Below are positions 1 to 11,644 of a stretch of 64,000 nucleotides of DNA, piece after piece. Source of the stretch: Malus domestica (lineage: Eukaryota; Streptophyta; Magnoliopsida; Rosales; Rosaceae); NCBI RefSeq assembly GCF_042453785.1, contig NC_091668.1, positions 11,862,001-11,926,000 on the forward strand, read 5' to 3'. The notes beneath the pieces are model-generated. The model worked only from the letters and a program-made list of their open reading frames with translations, was not told the origin of the DNA and made no database searches. The position numbers and the translations under genes were made by a program. Each line of letters begins with the position of its first letter. Position 1 is the first letter of the stretch.

Positions 1-3000
1 TTGAATGCATGAACTTATATTTATGCATGTGACCGATTCAATTAATTTATTTCTTGGTATGACTAGTGATGATGTTAATTGTCTGGTTGATAGTGCAACT
101 CCACACACCATATTGTGTGACAAACGCTATTTTACTAACTTCGTACCTAAGAATGCACCTTTAACAACCCTCTCAGGCCCATCCAACCTGATATAAGGAT
201 AAAGAAAGGCCGTATTATGTTGTCCAATTGTATTGAATTAACCATTAAAGAGACACTCTATTTTCCACGTTTCGAAAGAACGTTGCTGAGTTTTAGAGAT
301 ATTCGAGATAATCAATATCATGTTGAAACAACTGAAAAGATTCTTTGTATCACTTCTTACGAATATTGCCGGAAGCTTATTCACTAGAAGCTGGAACATC
401 TCCCTAGTAGGTTGTACATAACAACCATTCAAGCTGTCGAGACACACCATGTGGCCGGCCCTATGGCTGGGTTCCAGGACACCTTGCTTCTTTGGCATGA
501 TCGAATGGGACATCCAGGATGAGATATGATGTGTTGTATACTCAAAGTATCTCATAGGCATCACTTGAAATCTTATCCCGGCCATCCGCTTTGCAAAGCA
601 TGTTCCCTAGGGAAGTTGAACATCCAACCCTCAATTACAAAGATTATTCACGACCCTTCTATGTTTCTTCAGAGGATTCAAGGGGATTTTTGTGGACCTA
701 TCCAACCAATATACGAACCATTTAGATACTTTATGGTGTTAGTTGATGCATCGACACGATGGTCATATGTCTACTTATTATCCATACACAATGCTGCACT
801 TGCGAAACTCCTAGCACAAATTATTAAGCTTAGGGCTCACCACCCTGATTATCCATCAAGTCGATTCAACGGGATAATGTTGGAGAGTTTACGTCACAGA
901 CTTTTAACGATTATTGCATGTTTGTTGGGATTGAAGTTGAACATCCTGTACCCTATGTTCAAATCCTAAACGGCCTGGCAGAAGCTTTCATAAAGCGCAT
1001 TCAAATGATAGCTCAGACTTTGGTTATGCGAACCAATTTACCGGTATCTGCCTGGGGCCATGCAATATTACACGTAGCCATGTTGGTCCGCCTGAGGCCC
1101 ATCACTATCTAACCTCATTCACCATTACAGTTGGTCACTAGATACGAGCCTGACATCTCACATTTACGTGTGTTTGGGTGAGCAGTTTATGTGTAATAGA
1201 GCTGCCACTACGTACTAAAATGGGTCCTCAGAGAAAAATGGGAATCTATATCAGTTATGATTCACTATCCATTATATGCTACTTAGAGCCCTTGACAGGA
1301 GATCTCTTTACCGCATGTTTTGCGGATTATCACTTTGATGAGACAGTCTTCTCGTCATGAAGGAGAGATAAGATCATTAACGTTCCAGTAGAACGCCGCT
1401 AATTGTCGTGGATTACTCTCACTATGTCTCATTTAGATCCATACACCCCTCAGTCTAAAACCGAAGTGCGACACATTCTAGATCTTTATAGCATTGCTCA
1501 AAGCATGCCAGATGCTTTTAGCCTTTTACCGATCTAGCAAAGGTGACGAGATCACATATACCCGCTACAAATACACCTGCAAGGATGGACGTACCGAATG
1601 TACCGAACCGTCCCCGAGGATGGGGCGGCCGCACCTCCCACACGACAAGGTACTTTAGCAACTAACCAGTCATTTGTTCTTACCTTGAAGTGTGGCAGGC
1701 CTCCTAGTTCAAAGGATTCACAACCTTGGAAGAGGAAAATAGCACAAACTAGTGATCTTAGTTTGAATCCGACCATTACTTACTTATCTGTTTCAACTCA
1801 TGAGGTTATTCTAGATTATGGTGATGTTTTAGATGAAACATACCGGCCTCCCGAGAATCATGAGATTTTGGTCCATTACGCAGTTTTGGATGAGGTTTGG
1901 AATCGGAAGGAAAATGTGTTTGGGCCTGTAGCTCATACTCCATCACATGTGAAGCCCGTTGGCTACAAGTGGGTTTTCGTGAGGAAGCGTAATGAGAAGA
2001 ATGAAATAGTGCGATACAAAGCACGCCTCGTAACACAAGGCTTCTTTCAATGCCCTGGGATTGATTACGAGGAAACGTATTCCCTCGTAATGGACGTCAT
2101 AAAGTTCTGCTACCTAATCAATTTGGTAGTTTCTAAAAAACAAAATATGCAGCTTATCGACTTGGTAACTGCGTATCTCTATGAGGATCTAGATACGGAA
2201 TATACATGAAAGTTCCAAAAGGATTTCCATTGACTGGTTCAAATAGTTCTAGATCACATAATACTCTACGGATTGAATCAATCTGGGTGGATGTGGTATA
2301 ACCATTTGAGTGAATATCACATAACGAACTATGCCCATGTGTGTTCATTAAGAAGTCACATTCCGGATTTACGATCGTTGCAATTTATGTTGACGACATG
2401 AACCTCATTGGAACTTCCGTAGAGCATAAGGAAATTGCCGCTCACTTGAAATCGAAATTTGAGATGAAAGATCTTGGAAAAACTCGATATTGTCTCAGCC
2501 TGGAGATCGAGTATTGTTCTGAAGGAATCCTAGTACATTAATCGAACGACACCCAAAAGTTGTTGTGATGTTTTAATGAAGATAAAGCGAAGCCTTCAAG
2601 TACTCCTATGGTCGTTCGGACTTTAGATGCAAAATGAGATCATTTCTGTCCAAATGAGGATGAGGAAGAGATGTTGAAACTTGAAGTTCCATATCTAAGT
2701 GCAATTGATGCTTTATTGTACTTGGCTCAATGCACTAGACCCGACATCTCCTTTGTTGTTAATCTTTTGGCTAGATACAACATTGCGCCTACACACAGGT
2801 AGTGGAATGGTGTTAAAAATATTTTTCGCTACCTCAAGGGTACGACGGAATTGGGCTTGTTCTACACCCATGAATCCTTGAGATGAGCCGTCGCACCCTG
2901 GGTTCTCGGGTAGACTCACGCCTTGTTGGTTACGCAAATACTGGTTATCTGTCTTACCCACATAGGGTACGTTCTCAAATGGGTTATGTCTTTACCGTTG

Positions 3001-4127
3001 TAGACATCACTATATATTGGAGGTCTACCAAGCAAACGCTAGTTGCGACTTCTTTGAACCCTGCTGAGATTCTAGCCCTGCATGAAACCTCAAGAGAGTG
3101 ATTTTGGTTGAGAGTGGTTATGGAACATATTCAAAGCACTAGTGTTATTTCTTCCATCGTTGACCTTCCTACGACGATATTTGAAGACAATGTAGCATGT
3201 ATCAAGCAGTGAAAGAAGGGACACATCAAGGGAGACAACACCAAGCACAAAGCGCCGAAATTCTTTTATTCTCACCCGCACTAACAACATCAGAACATTA
3301 AAGTCAAGCAAATCCGTTCCCAGACAACCTGACCGATCTCTTCACGAAGTCATTGCCCAAGTCTACTTTTCTATAAGCTCGTCCAAGGAATCGGTTTGGG
3401 TAAATTATCTGAGTTGAATTGCTTGTAGTTCTCTTATTTGGAAGTTGTGTCTAACTTAGGGAGAGTATCCTAAAACATACTCACTTGATCTTAACGTACT
3501 TTTTTTCTTATGATTAGGAGCATTTTTCCCATTGGGTTTTTGCTACCTAACAAGGTTTTATCGAGGCACTCATCCTGGGATAATCATACTCCGTTGAGGT
3601 CACTACTTTCATCATGTTTGACGTTTGTTTTAGACATTATGCATACTTCTCACTTTTCTCTTTAATCTATGGGTTTTCCCCATGCCTTGAGTTTTACCAT
3701 AGCAAAGTTTTGTGAGTTTACTACCAATGCATACTTACTTTCTTATATTTGAGACTTGCATTCACTCGTTGTGCCGACAAATTCATCAACTGTTCTACCT
3801 CATCTGCTGAAGATCTAATACAACGTTTTGTTTGAGTATTTACACACTCAAGGGAGAGTGTTGCAGTCCTATCGGATTAGGAATGTGATTGTGTGAATCC
3901 TAGTGTATCTAGGAGTATCTTGTATATTCCCTTTAGTAGTTTAATTCCTATTAGAGATGTAATCCTATTAGGGTAAGGATTCTACCTATCCTACTACTAT
4001 AAATAAAGGCATAAGGGGTTGATACAACATACACCTCAAAATTACATATCTCTCTTCTCTCTCTATTGTCGCCAGCCCCCTCTCCCTCTCTGTCCTTTAT
4101 ACAATTAAATCAAATAGGCCTACAACA
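1..4127 (+). mobile_element. Decayed Ty1/copia retrotransposon, 3' part with 3' LTR
   Basis: This is the downstream part of a copia element; its 5' LTR and gag lie left of the window. In order I see a protease trace (DSATPHT near 90-110), a pre-integrase region (HDRMGHPG near 498, CKAC near 590), an integrase core trace (660-780), reverse transcriptase (YKWVFVRKRN and YKARLVTQGF near 1970-2040, YVDDMNLIG near 2390) and an RNase H trace (2930-3100). The order protease, integrase, RT, RNase H defines Ty1/copia. Many stops and frameshifts break the reading frame, so no protein can be made. A purine tract (3849-3858) precedes the 3' LTR. Confidence 0.88.
3859..4127 (+). repeat. 3' LTR of the decayed copia element
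   Basis: The sequence starts TGTTGCAGTCC directly after the purine tract CAAGGGAGAG and ends TACAACA, so it has TG...CA termini over 269 bp. A TATA-like CTATAAATAAAGG lies near 3998-4010, followed by a CT-rich stretch, which fits an LTR promoter. The 5' LTR is outside the window, so identity between LTRs and the target duplication cannot be checked. Confidence 0.7.
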
Positions 4128-4692
4128 ATCTCTAATATTTAAATTATGCATATAGCGAACTAGAATCACATAATAATGGTGATTTATAAACTTTGATTTT
4201 TGCCTTATAATGTATATTTGTTAGTGTTTAATTGAAGACTTGTGACTAGGGTTGAAATTAAAAATTTTAAACATTATTATTACTAAGGGTTTTTTTTTAT
4301 TAGCACCCCATATATTGTTGAATGTACCTCACATTAAATTTAATACTAGATAAGTTATTTAACCTACTACGCAATGACAATTTCAACCTTAAAAAAGTAA
4401 AACATTTCTAAATACACCCAAAATCATTTTAACTTATATATCCCAAGATTATTTATCTTCTTCTACTCTCAGAAAAAGATGAATGTTCTTGATGACCCTT
4501 AGATGAAGGCACTGGTTTTTGTTGATAAAGCTCTCACTTTCTTATTAAGCGAAGAAAACTGTCATGAAGTGGTGATATCAGGGCATCTCTAGGAACATGG
4601 AAGTCATAACTTGTTACAAAACATTAACAACGCCCATCAATGCAACATATCATTTTAGGTTCATTGCAACAATAGAAACTGCACTAAAAATC
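4128..4692. other. AT-rich spacer, no gene seen
   Basis: The stretch between the copia LTR and the zinc-finger gene fragment is AT-rich with short poly-T runs. I see no supported reading frame, RNA gene or repeat boundary in it. Confidence 0.5.
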
Positions 4693-5094
4693 TTAGCTTG
4701 CTTGAATAATGTTAGTGGGAGAGTCATTCACAATCACTTGAGACAGAGGTATCATCTCCTTACTTTCCTCAGGGCTGTTCTCCAAAGATGAAGATGGAGA
4801 GCCAAGTCCAAGACCACTATATATTGCTACATTCTTCCGAGCTGTGTTATCAGGGTTCATTTTGATTCGAAACTTCAATGTCCTTCGATCAGTTGGATTT
4901 CCCTGTCTTTTTGAAGTTTCATCTTTCAAGGAACACCTCTTAGCTACTTGAATAGAAGGCAAACATGAATTCCGTTTAACTGAAATGTTTACAGGGAGGA
5001 CCATTGAATTATGTGACAAATGAGCACTGTTAGCAGCTAAGCCACCTTGTACAATACCGAATAAGTTCTGCTCCGTTGGTCTCTTGTGAGCTGT
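4693..5094 (-). pseudogene. Fragment of a plant CW-type zinc-finger protein gene
   Basis: About 134 codons are open on the minus strand, from near 5094 to a stop at 4693. The stretch TLKFRIKMNPDN followed by KNVAIYSGLGLGSPSSSLE resembles the conserved block KVRIKMGSDN...NAAIYSGLGLD of large plant CW-domain zinc-finger proteins, which I recognise from memory. The CW domain itself, the upstream exons and the downstream part are missing. Stops lie directly upstream of 5094. This looks like a relic of one exon left by a duplication or retroposition. The match is to a low-complexity but distinctive region, so the assignment is moderate. Confidence 0.5.
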
Positions 5095-5097
5095 TTA

Positions 5098-5842
5098 TTA
5101 AAGAAATGCAAGCACCCAAGAGCTAGACATACCTTCTGGCTCTCTCCATATGTCTCTCTGCACACACATCATGATCTTGAAACAAGAAGGATACTTCCAT
5201 GATCTTTCCCTTGCACCTAGGTTCGAAGAGTGTGAAGTGTATGTAGAAAATGTGGGATGTAGAAAATACAAAGTGTATGTTGAGAGTGTAGGGTGTGAGG
5301 GTATTATGCGAAAGTATGTGAGGTGTATTAAGATAAATTTTAATTGAAAAATCAAATATGATGTGTACGTGGGTGTTAATAAACAAGCCATTATTAAAGG
5401 AAGGGACTATTACAATAACTTAGGGGAGGGAAAAAAATTCCGAACCAGGCACATAAGTAGAATATTAGCACCCTATATACTAGAAAGTTATGTAATGCCG
5501 TTGTGATGACTTGTGACTTGTGACTTGTGAGAAATTAATCTATGACAATATATGCGAAACAATTATTAAAAGGATCGATCAATGAAAAAATCCAGCATCA
5601 TGGGTTCTTACAACTTAACCAATTTAAAGAACAATGGCCTTCTTCGAAAAGAGGAACAATGGCCTCTCCCATCTCAATGTTTTATGAAGAAAAAAAAAAT
5701 ACATAAAGCATTTTTTGTTTTTTTTTTTCCCCAGCTTTTCCAAAACAAAACTCCTTGCAAAATTTTGGGCCCTTCCGATGTTCCTATTCCCATAATTTCC
5801 TCTGATGAACTGTGATCAGTACCTCATCATCAGAAATTAAAT
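5098..5842. other. Low-complexity spacer, no gene seen
   Basis: The stretch contains a degenerate GT-rich repeat near 5225-5335, a tandem GTGACTT run near 5510-5530 and a homopolymer-rich stretch near 5690-5730. Short open frames here have no recognisable domain. The right end is probably the 3' untranslated region of the FLA gene. Confidence 0.4.
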
Positions 5843-6646
5843 TTAAGCTGCCAAAAGTGAAGCCAAAACCATGATCAAAACCGCGGCACCAACGGCCACG
5901 ATCCCACGAGTGCGTGAGGCAGCAGATGGAGCAGGTGACGAGGGTGTAGGCGCTGAAGCACTATCTTTGTCGTGATTTTTCTTTGAAGGGGCTGAAGCCT
6001 TGTCAGATGATGACTCGTCGTCATCTGACGGACTGGGAGCCCTGTCATCACCTTCTTTCTTAGACTTCGAGGGGCTGGGAGCCTTGGCAGACTTTGGTGA
6101 GTGGGCGGGCGCAGAGCCGGAATTCTCGATGTCAGGCACGTCGATGATGGAACCTACTTGGAGAACTGAAATGTTGTAGGGTTGGGAAATAACCGACTTA
6201 ACAAGGCTGACGTGATTGTCGCCATTGTTTCCCTTGGCTGCGGATCCAAATGAGACTTGGTTGTCTTTCACCGAAACGGTGATGAAACCTTGTTCCTTGC
6301 GAGCTTCGCCGGTTGATTGAAACAATGTGGTGAGAGTTGCGGACTTGTTTGATTTGAAGATCTTTTTAAGCTTGTCCGTGTCGTAGTAATCCAAGATAAC
6401 ATGGACGCTCAGAATTTTCTTGGTTAGGTCAGAGGATTTTCCGGAGAGACCTCCAGCAGCGCCATTGTCCACGGCGAGGATTGTGATGGTGCTGCGTCTG
6501 TTGATCTCGTCAGCGAGCTTTGTCTCAGAGAGGAGGTTGTTGAAGTTGGAGAAGTCCGACTGCTTCTCTAAGAGCTTGGTGATGTTGAAGGCCGACGAGG
6601 CGGAGAAGAGGAGGAAGAAGGAGGAGAAGAGGATGCCACGTTTCAT
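5843..6646 (-). CDS. Fasciclin-like arabinogalactan protein (FLA3/FLA14-like)
   Basis: A single-exon gene of 267 codons. Residues 1-19 form a signal peptide. Residues 20-170 form one FAS1 domain with an H1-type block (TITILAVD, 53-60), a YH-type block (VHVILDYYD, 81-89) and an H2-type block (YNISVLQVGSII, 157-168). Residues 177-245 are rich in Ala-Pro, Ser-Pro and Thr-Pro, the glycomodules that carry arabinogalactan. A hydrophobic tail (249-266) after small residues fits a GPI-anchor signal. Family knowledge puts such proteins on the outer plasma membrane and cell wall, with FLA3/FLA14 types linked to pollen. The length and single FAS1 domain fit that subgroup; tissue use is inference. The start codon is the only one that leaves the signal peptide intact. 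Confidence 0.93.
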   Translation of the reverse strand: MKRGILFSSFFLLFSASSAFNITKLLEKQSDFSNFNNLLSETKLADEINRRSTITILAVDNGAAGGLSGKSSDLTKKILSVHVILDYYDTDKLKKIFKSNKSATLTTLFQSTGEARKEQGFITVSVKDNQVSFGSAAKGNNGDNHVSLVKSVISQPYNISVLQVGSIIDVPDIENSGSAPAHSPKSAKAPSPSKSKKEGDDRAPSPSDDDESSSDKASAPSKKNHDKDSASAPTPSSPAPSAASRTRGIVAVGAAVLIMVLASLLAA

Positions 6647-6733
6647 TTTGTTTTAACTAGTACTAGTTCTTTGCTTTGCTTTCTTTCTTTGATGCTTTCA
6701 AAGCTTGGTTGTTGTGGGGAGGGAGTTTGTGGG

Positions 6734-6741
6734 ATTTATAT
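6734..6741 (-). promoter_or_regulatory. TATA box of the FLA gene
   Basis: On the minus strand the sequence reads ATATAAAT inside CCCAATATAAATCCCAC, about 90 bp upstream of the FLA start codon. This spacing leaves a leader of roughly 50-60 bases. It is the best core-promoter match in the region. Confidence 0.55.
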
Positions 6742-6764
6742 TGGGGACAAAGAGTCATATTGCT

Positions 6765-7990
6765 ATAATTAGACAAATTACAAAGCGGGATGTTAGAACT
6801 CAAAAGGTTGGGAGTGAATTTCTCTTCGGCCTGAATCATATTTTGGATTAGTTCTAGTCGCACGTAGAAAATTTCTCAACATTTTAGTTACTTGCAAGAA
6901 GCAATCCAAAATTAGAGCATGACACTAAATTATATTCTTACTCTCACACACTCTAACAGTCTCGTAATACTCGGGCTCGTGTATATAGTGGTATAGAAGT
7001 TGCATTGCCCTCAACAAGTCTACACCGATATATGGTCATAATTCGACTTCTTTAAAATCCTCTTATGATCAAGAAGTTTTTGTTTGTAGGTATAACGTTG
7101 TTATATAATATTACTGATCCACATGTTATAATATATGAGCTAGTGTACGGTAAATTAATATAGAGTATTGTGGAGCCAAAAATAATCACAAGAAGACACA
7201 TGGATTTTTGGATAAAAGAGGACAAAAATACCCTTGAGGTACAACGGGATTCCTACGCTTGAGCAGCGGGCAATCATCCTCAACCAAGTCAAAAAATGTC
7301 CAAAATAGGTAACAATTCAAAACCTATTTTATTCCATATAATTTTTACCTCACTTTCCCTCTTTTAGCTAATCAATTAGCTATCATTCTATAACCTACAA
7401 AATATTCCACATAAATTGAGTTAATTGGCCAATTAATGATATTATTACTTAATTAATCCATTAATTGTCAATTAAACTATCCATTATGCCCAAAAAATAC
7501 ACTAAAGGCTGGTTACCCATTCTCCAAGGGAACCGGCCATTTCCTTCACATTTCTACCATAAACTCCCAAAAATATCCCTTTTTATTATGTTAATTAGCC
7601 AAATTAAATACCAAGTAACACCCAAAATGTGCATAAAGGGCTGGCCACTCTTTCTCCAAAGAGGACCGGCCATGCCCTATATATTGGCTCCCATTCTCAC
7701 CGAAAACTTAGGTCCATACTCTTGCAAAACTCCAAAACTCTCTAAACACTTTTTCTCTCTAAATTCTAACTTTGGCATCGGAGGTTCTTCGGCCAAAGCC
7801 CCCCAATTCATCGTGGGCGCATGAGGCTCTTGGCCTTGACCCTAAGGTGTTAATTGTTTTGTAGGTGCAATTTTGTCCAAGATCAAGGAGGAAGAAATTT
7901 GCATCCACAAGTATAGTATTAAATGTTTAGATATTATGAGTACATTACTTAAATTTCTTTTCCAAAATATATAGTTATATTAAGATGTTA
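6765..7990. repeat. Dispersed duplication, copy A (interrupted by a solo LTR)
   Basis: The FLA upstream DNA from about 6765 to 7168, resumed at 7910-7990, matches 22930-23330 and 23514-23550 in the same orientation. Shared stretches include TATAATTAGACAAATTACAAAG, TCGTAATGCTCGGTCTCGTG-like and CACACCGATATATGGTCATAA-like sequences (shown here in part or as close variants). Copy A carries the solo LTR at 7169-7909, which copy B lacks. Confidence 0.85.
7169..7909 (+). mobile_element. Solo LTR of a retrotransposon
   Basis: The 741-bp sequence begins TGTGGAGCC and ends GCATCCACA, so the termini are short inverted repeats with TG...CA. The 5-bp target duplication AGTAT flanks it at 7164-7168 and 7910-7914. 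The duplicated locus near 23280 shows the uninterrupted site. A related LTR lies inverted at 62789-63343. No internal domain is present, so this is a solo LTR left by recombination between two LTRs. Superfamily is not decided. Confidence 0.9.
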
Positions 7991-8473
7991 TTCATGTTTC
8001 ACATGAGCTCATATGGATGGTCTCCAATGAAATTTTATGGATAATATTTGCATCCATGTGGAATGAATGCACATATCTTACCCTTTATGAATAACGAATA
8101 TTCATCGTATAAATTTTATAATTGGAACCATGTAATTTTTCAAACTTCATTTGAAGATTATTGCTATAAAAATCATTTGAATTGGAGATTGTTTTGCCAT
8201 CCAAATGTAAGGAACAAATCGACAGTGTTAGAAATAAGTAACAGATTAACTCATGGCGAACCATCTATTTATTTGATTCATATGGAACAAATCGGCTTGT
8301 TTTATTTTGTTGGAGCTACTGTTAAATGATGCCTTGGGATCATGAGAATATTTGGAATGATGACCTTGTATGAATTATACTTGTGGAAGTCGAGCAGCAT
8401 ATGCCATTCGACTTGAAGCACTTCCTATATAATCCCATGTTGGTTGAGACATGACCTCTTGCATGATCTTACT
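7991..8473. other. Spacer, no gene seen
   Basis: The stretch between the end of duplication copy A and the copia element holds a short open frame (8048-8329) without recognisable domains. The DNA continues beyond the copia element at 13715, since the target duplication joins the two sides. Confidence 0.4.
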
Positions 8474-8478
8474 GTAGC

Positions 8479-8941
8479 TATTGAAAGTATAAATGGGTTG
8501 TATCTATGAGTTGTCATCCTCACCATAACTCGTCATTCACCTTACATCAACCTTTCTCTATGCTTGTCATTCAAACCTTTCTCTATGCTTGTCATTCACC
8601 TTACATCAACCTTTCTCTATAACTTGTCATTCACCAATCACTTTCCATAACTTATCATTCACCTTACATCAACCTTTCTCGATAACTTGTCATTCACCAA
8701 TCACTTTCCATAGCTTGTCATTCACCTTACATCAACCTTTCTTAGTTGCTTGAAAAAAACTTCTTTACTTGTAATTTGGTTTTTGCTTTTCCACTTGTTA
8801 TGGCAGATTTTAGGGATTGTGTTTGTGTAGTTATCCTACAATCTATTGTAGCTTTCTTTTGGCTCTTTATAAGAGTTGCCTTCACTCTATTGTAATCTTC
8901 ATAATGAGATATACAACAAATATTGAAACCAAAACTCAACA
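8479..8941 (+). repeat. 5' LTR of the copia element
   Basis: It matches the 3' LTR along its whole length but is about 57 bp longer. The extra length lies in an internal array of the motif CTTGTCATTCACCTTACATC and variants (about 8525-8740). TATA-like CTCTTTATAAGAG lies near 8868. Confidence 0.88.
8520..8745 (+). repeat. Tandem repeat array inside the copia LTR
   Basis: The core TTGTCATTCACC recurs many times, alternating with CTTACATCAACCTTTCT and AATCACTTTCCATA. The same array, with fewer units, lies in the 3' LTR at about 13355-13515. Slippage or unequal exchange explains the LTR length difference. Confidence 0.8.
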
Positions 8942-9017
8942 TGTTATCAAAGCAGGAACCATAAGGTCCTGACTCTGTTCATTTTTTTCCTTCTTCATTT
9001 GCTCATCATCGATAGAC

Positions 9018-9870
9018 ATGGCAGAAGAAAATGTGTCTAGTGCCGATAGTGCCTCATCCTCTTCCCTAAACTTATCCCAAGGGGTTGAGAACAATCCAAA
9101 TCAATGACTCTGCTCGTGCTACTGAACGAGTTCAACTACCTTCCTTGGTCAAGAGCTGTGTCACTTGCTCTATGAGGAAGATCGAAGCTAGGGTTTATCA
9201 ATGGAAGCTTTGAGCCCCCAGAATCCACTTCACCAACTTACGATGCATGGCATGCTACTGATCAGCTGGTCATGTCCTGGTTACTTAACTCCATAGAGCC
9301 AAAACTGTCTGAGTTTTTCAGCTACTCAGAGTCTTCCCTTCTCCTATGGGAGTCTGTCAAAGATATGTATGGCAGCCAAAACAACTCAGTTCGCATTCAA
9401 TTGAAGAAGAGTGTGGCTAGTTTAAAGCAAGGTGATCACTCATTTGTTCAACACCTTGGAAGTATGAAATTCATGTGGAATGAACTCGATATGTATCGTC
9501 CACACACAACTGATCCCGCTATGCTACTCAAGAGGGTTGATGAAGACAAGGTGTTTCAACTCTTAGCAAGCTTGGGAATGGAGTATGAAGACTTGCATAG
9601 TCACTTGTTAATGACTCAAGAGCTGCCCTTTTTTACCAGTGTGTGTCATGCAGTCCAAAGAGAGGAAACTCGACGAAAAGTGATGAATGTTGAGCCCAAA
9701 TCCAACTCTAAAGCTAGGGTTTTCACGACAAATCACAAAGCAACTGGTGATAGGGTGCTTGGCAAGAAAGCAGACTGGAAATGTTCTTATTGCAACATAA
9801 GGGGACATTTGAGAGAAAAAATGTTGGATTTTTCATCCGGAGTTAAAGCCTAAGTTTGATAGGGAAGGCA
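9018..9870 (+). pseudogene. Copia gag (UBN2 type) with zinc knuckle, frameshifted
   Basis: An ATG at 9018 starts a gag-like frame that shifts before 9272. The main open part (9272-9853) shows the copia gag core, including LWESVKDMYGSQNN and QLKKSVASLKQGD, then the zinc knuckle CSYCNIRGHLRE. The last cysteine of the CCHC knuckle falls in another frame because of a slip in the A run near 9818-9824. The gag protein would package the element RNA; this copy is broken. Confidence 0.8.
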
Positions 9871-10159
9871 GGATGATCAAAGATGGGAAGGATGGAGTCA
9901 CTGCAAAAGCATTTCATTCAGGTTGTTCCTCAACTTATGGGATGACCAATTTCTCAACAAATCATATGTCCTTAATCAATGAGTTTGCTGTTTTTCTTCA
10001 AAAGAAGCAAGGAAACACTGAACCTGATGAAATGACACCTAAAAACCCTACTGCAATGCTAGGGAAATTTGCTGGATTCTTGGCTGACTTAGAGAACACA
10101 TCGAAAGGCAATATTCTAGGTATTATTAGTGTCATTTCCACTGCTCTTAATGCAAATGT

Positions 10160-10250
10160 TAACATGATTTTAGGATTATTGACTCTGGTGCCACTGATCA
10201 TATAACTAATAAACCCTCTAGTCTCCACGATTTTCAAAGAACTATTGATC
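10160..10250 (+). pseudogene. Copia aspartic protease trace
   Basis: The active-site motif DSGATDH is encoded at 10181-10201, in a different frame from the preceding stretch (9873-10205). This is the retropepsin that would cleave the copia polyprotein. The frame change shows it is not translated as one product with gag. Confidence 0.75.
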
Positions 10251-10573
10251 CAATTCATGTATCTGTTGTAAATGGGAAAGGGGAACCTATTCTAGGGAAA
10301 GGAAAGATTAGATTGCTAAGTGAGCATACTGATTCCATTGCTCTCTATGTACCTTCTTTTCCTTTTCAGCTATTGTCAATTGGAAAAATCACAAAAATCT
10401 TAGACTGTCTTGCCATATTTTCCCCTCACAATGTTGTGTTTCAGGACCGAGTTACTCAGAAGAAGATTGGTGAAAGGTTCTTCTTGAATGGACTCTACTA
10501 TCTCTCAAATGAGTCCAATTTTGTCAAAAAGCTCAGTGTCAACTTAAGTCAAGTTCAGGAACATCAACTCTAG

Positions 10574-11544
10574 CATCAACGCCTTGCCCATCCCTCAGAA
10601 CATGTGATGACCAAGTTGTTTCCCTTTTTTTGTAAAAACACACTGGAGTGTGAAACTTGTCAAATGTCAAAAGCCATTAGACTTCTTTTTGTTTCCTCTA
10701 ATTCTAGAACTAGTAAACTTTTTGAGTTTGTTCACTCTGATATTTAGGGTCCTTCTCGTGTAGAATCCTTTGATGGGTATAGACATTATGTTACATTTAT
10801 TGATGACTATTCTAGAGTAACTCGTTGTATCTTTTAAAACTTAAAAGTGATTTGTTTGATGCTTTTATGGACTTTCACAACCTAATCACCAATCAATTTT
10901 CATCTAAGTTATATATGTTAAGATCAGATAATGGTACCGAATACACTTCCAATAACATGAGTAATTACTTGAGCAAACATGGCATTTTGCATCAAACTAG
11001 TTGTGTTGGTACACCACAACAAAATGGTGTGCCTGAGAGAAAGAATCGAGAATTATTGGAGAAGACTCGATCACTTATGATCCAAATGAATGTTCCTAAG
11101 AAATTTTGGTCTCAAGCCCTACTCACTGCCACATACATCATTAATAGACTGCCAACTTGGGTGTTGAATACTAAATTTCCTTTTGAAGTCATGAAGGGCA
11201 GGCCTATAAACTTGTCTCACCTCAGGACCTTTGGTTGTACTTGTTATGTGCACATTCAAGCTCTCCATCGTGACAAACTTGACCCTCGAGCTGCCAAATG
11301 TGTGTTTATAGGATACACCAGTTCTCAAAAGAGTTACAAAGTGTACAACCCTAACACGGGGAAGCTGACAGTCTCTAGAGATGTGCGATTTAATGAATAT
11401 TCACCTTATTTCCACAAAGGGTTGGAGACTAATGCAAATATGGAAGATCTTATAGACCTATTTCCACTACCTATTCCAGCAGAAATTCATGAAGTCACTC
11501 CTGCTCAATCAACACTGATAATTCTCAACTCACTGAGAGTGTAA
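10574..11544 (+). pseudogene. Copia integrase, interrupted by a stop
   Basis: A pre-integrase zinc site (HQRLAHPS..., CETCQMSKA near 10575-10675) is followed by the catalytic core (FVHSDI, then GYRHYVTFIDDYSR). A stop (TAG at 10745-10747) replaces the usual Trp after HSDI. A further frame change lies near 10825. The core continues with RSDNGTEYTSNN and GTPQQNGVPERKNR, which contain the second Asp and the Glu of the DDE triad. The integrase would insert cDNA into the genome. Confidence 0.85.
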
Positions 11545-11644
11545 TTGATGCAGTGTCAAGCTCCTCTGGACCATCAGAAGCTCAACCAAATCAGGAAGCT
11601 ATAGTGCACCAAGAAGAAATCTTACACGAGATAGACATCCACTA

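Noticed and set aside
1552..2348. Minus-strand open frames at the left edge
   Set aside because: They are shadows of the decayed copia RT region on the plus strand.
5123..5391. Overlapping minus-strand frames rich in Tyr, Thr, Ser and His
   Set aside because: They come from the degenerate GT-rich repeat at 5225-5335 read in two frames.
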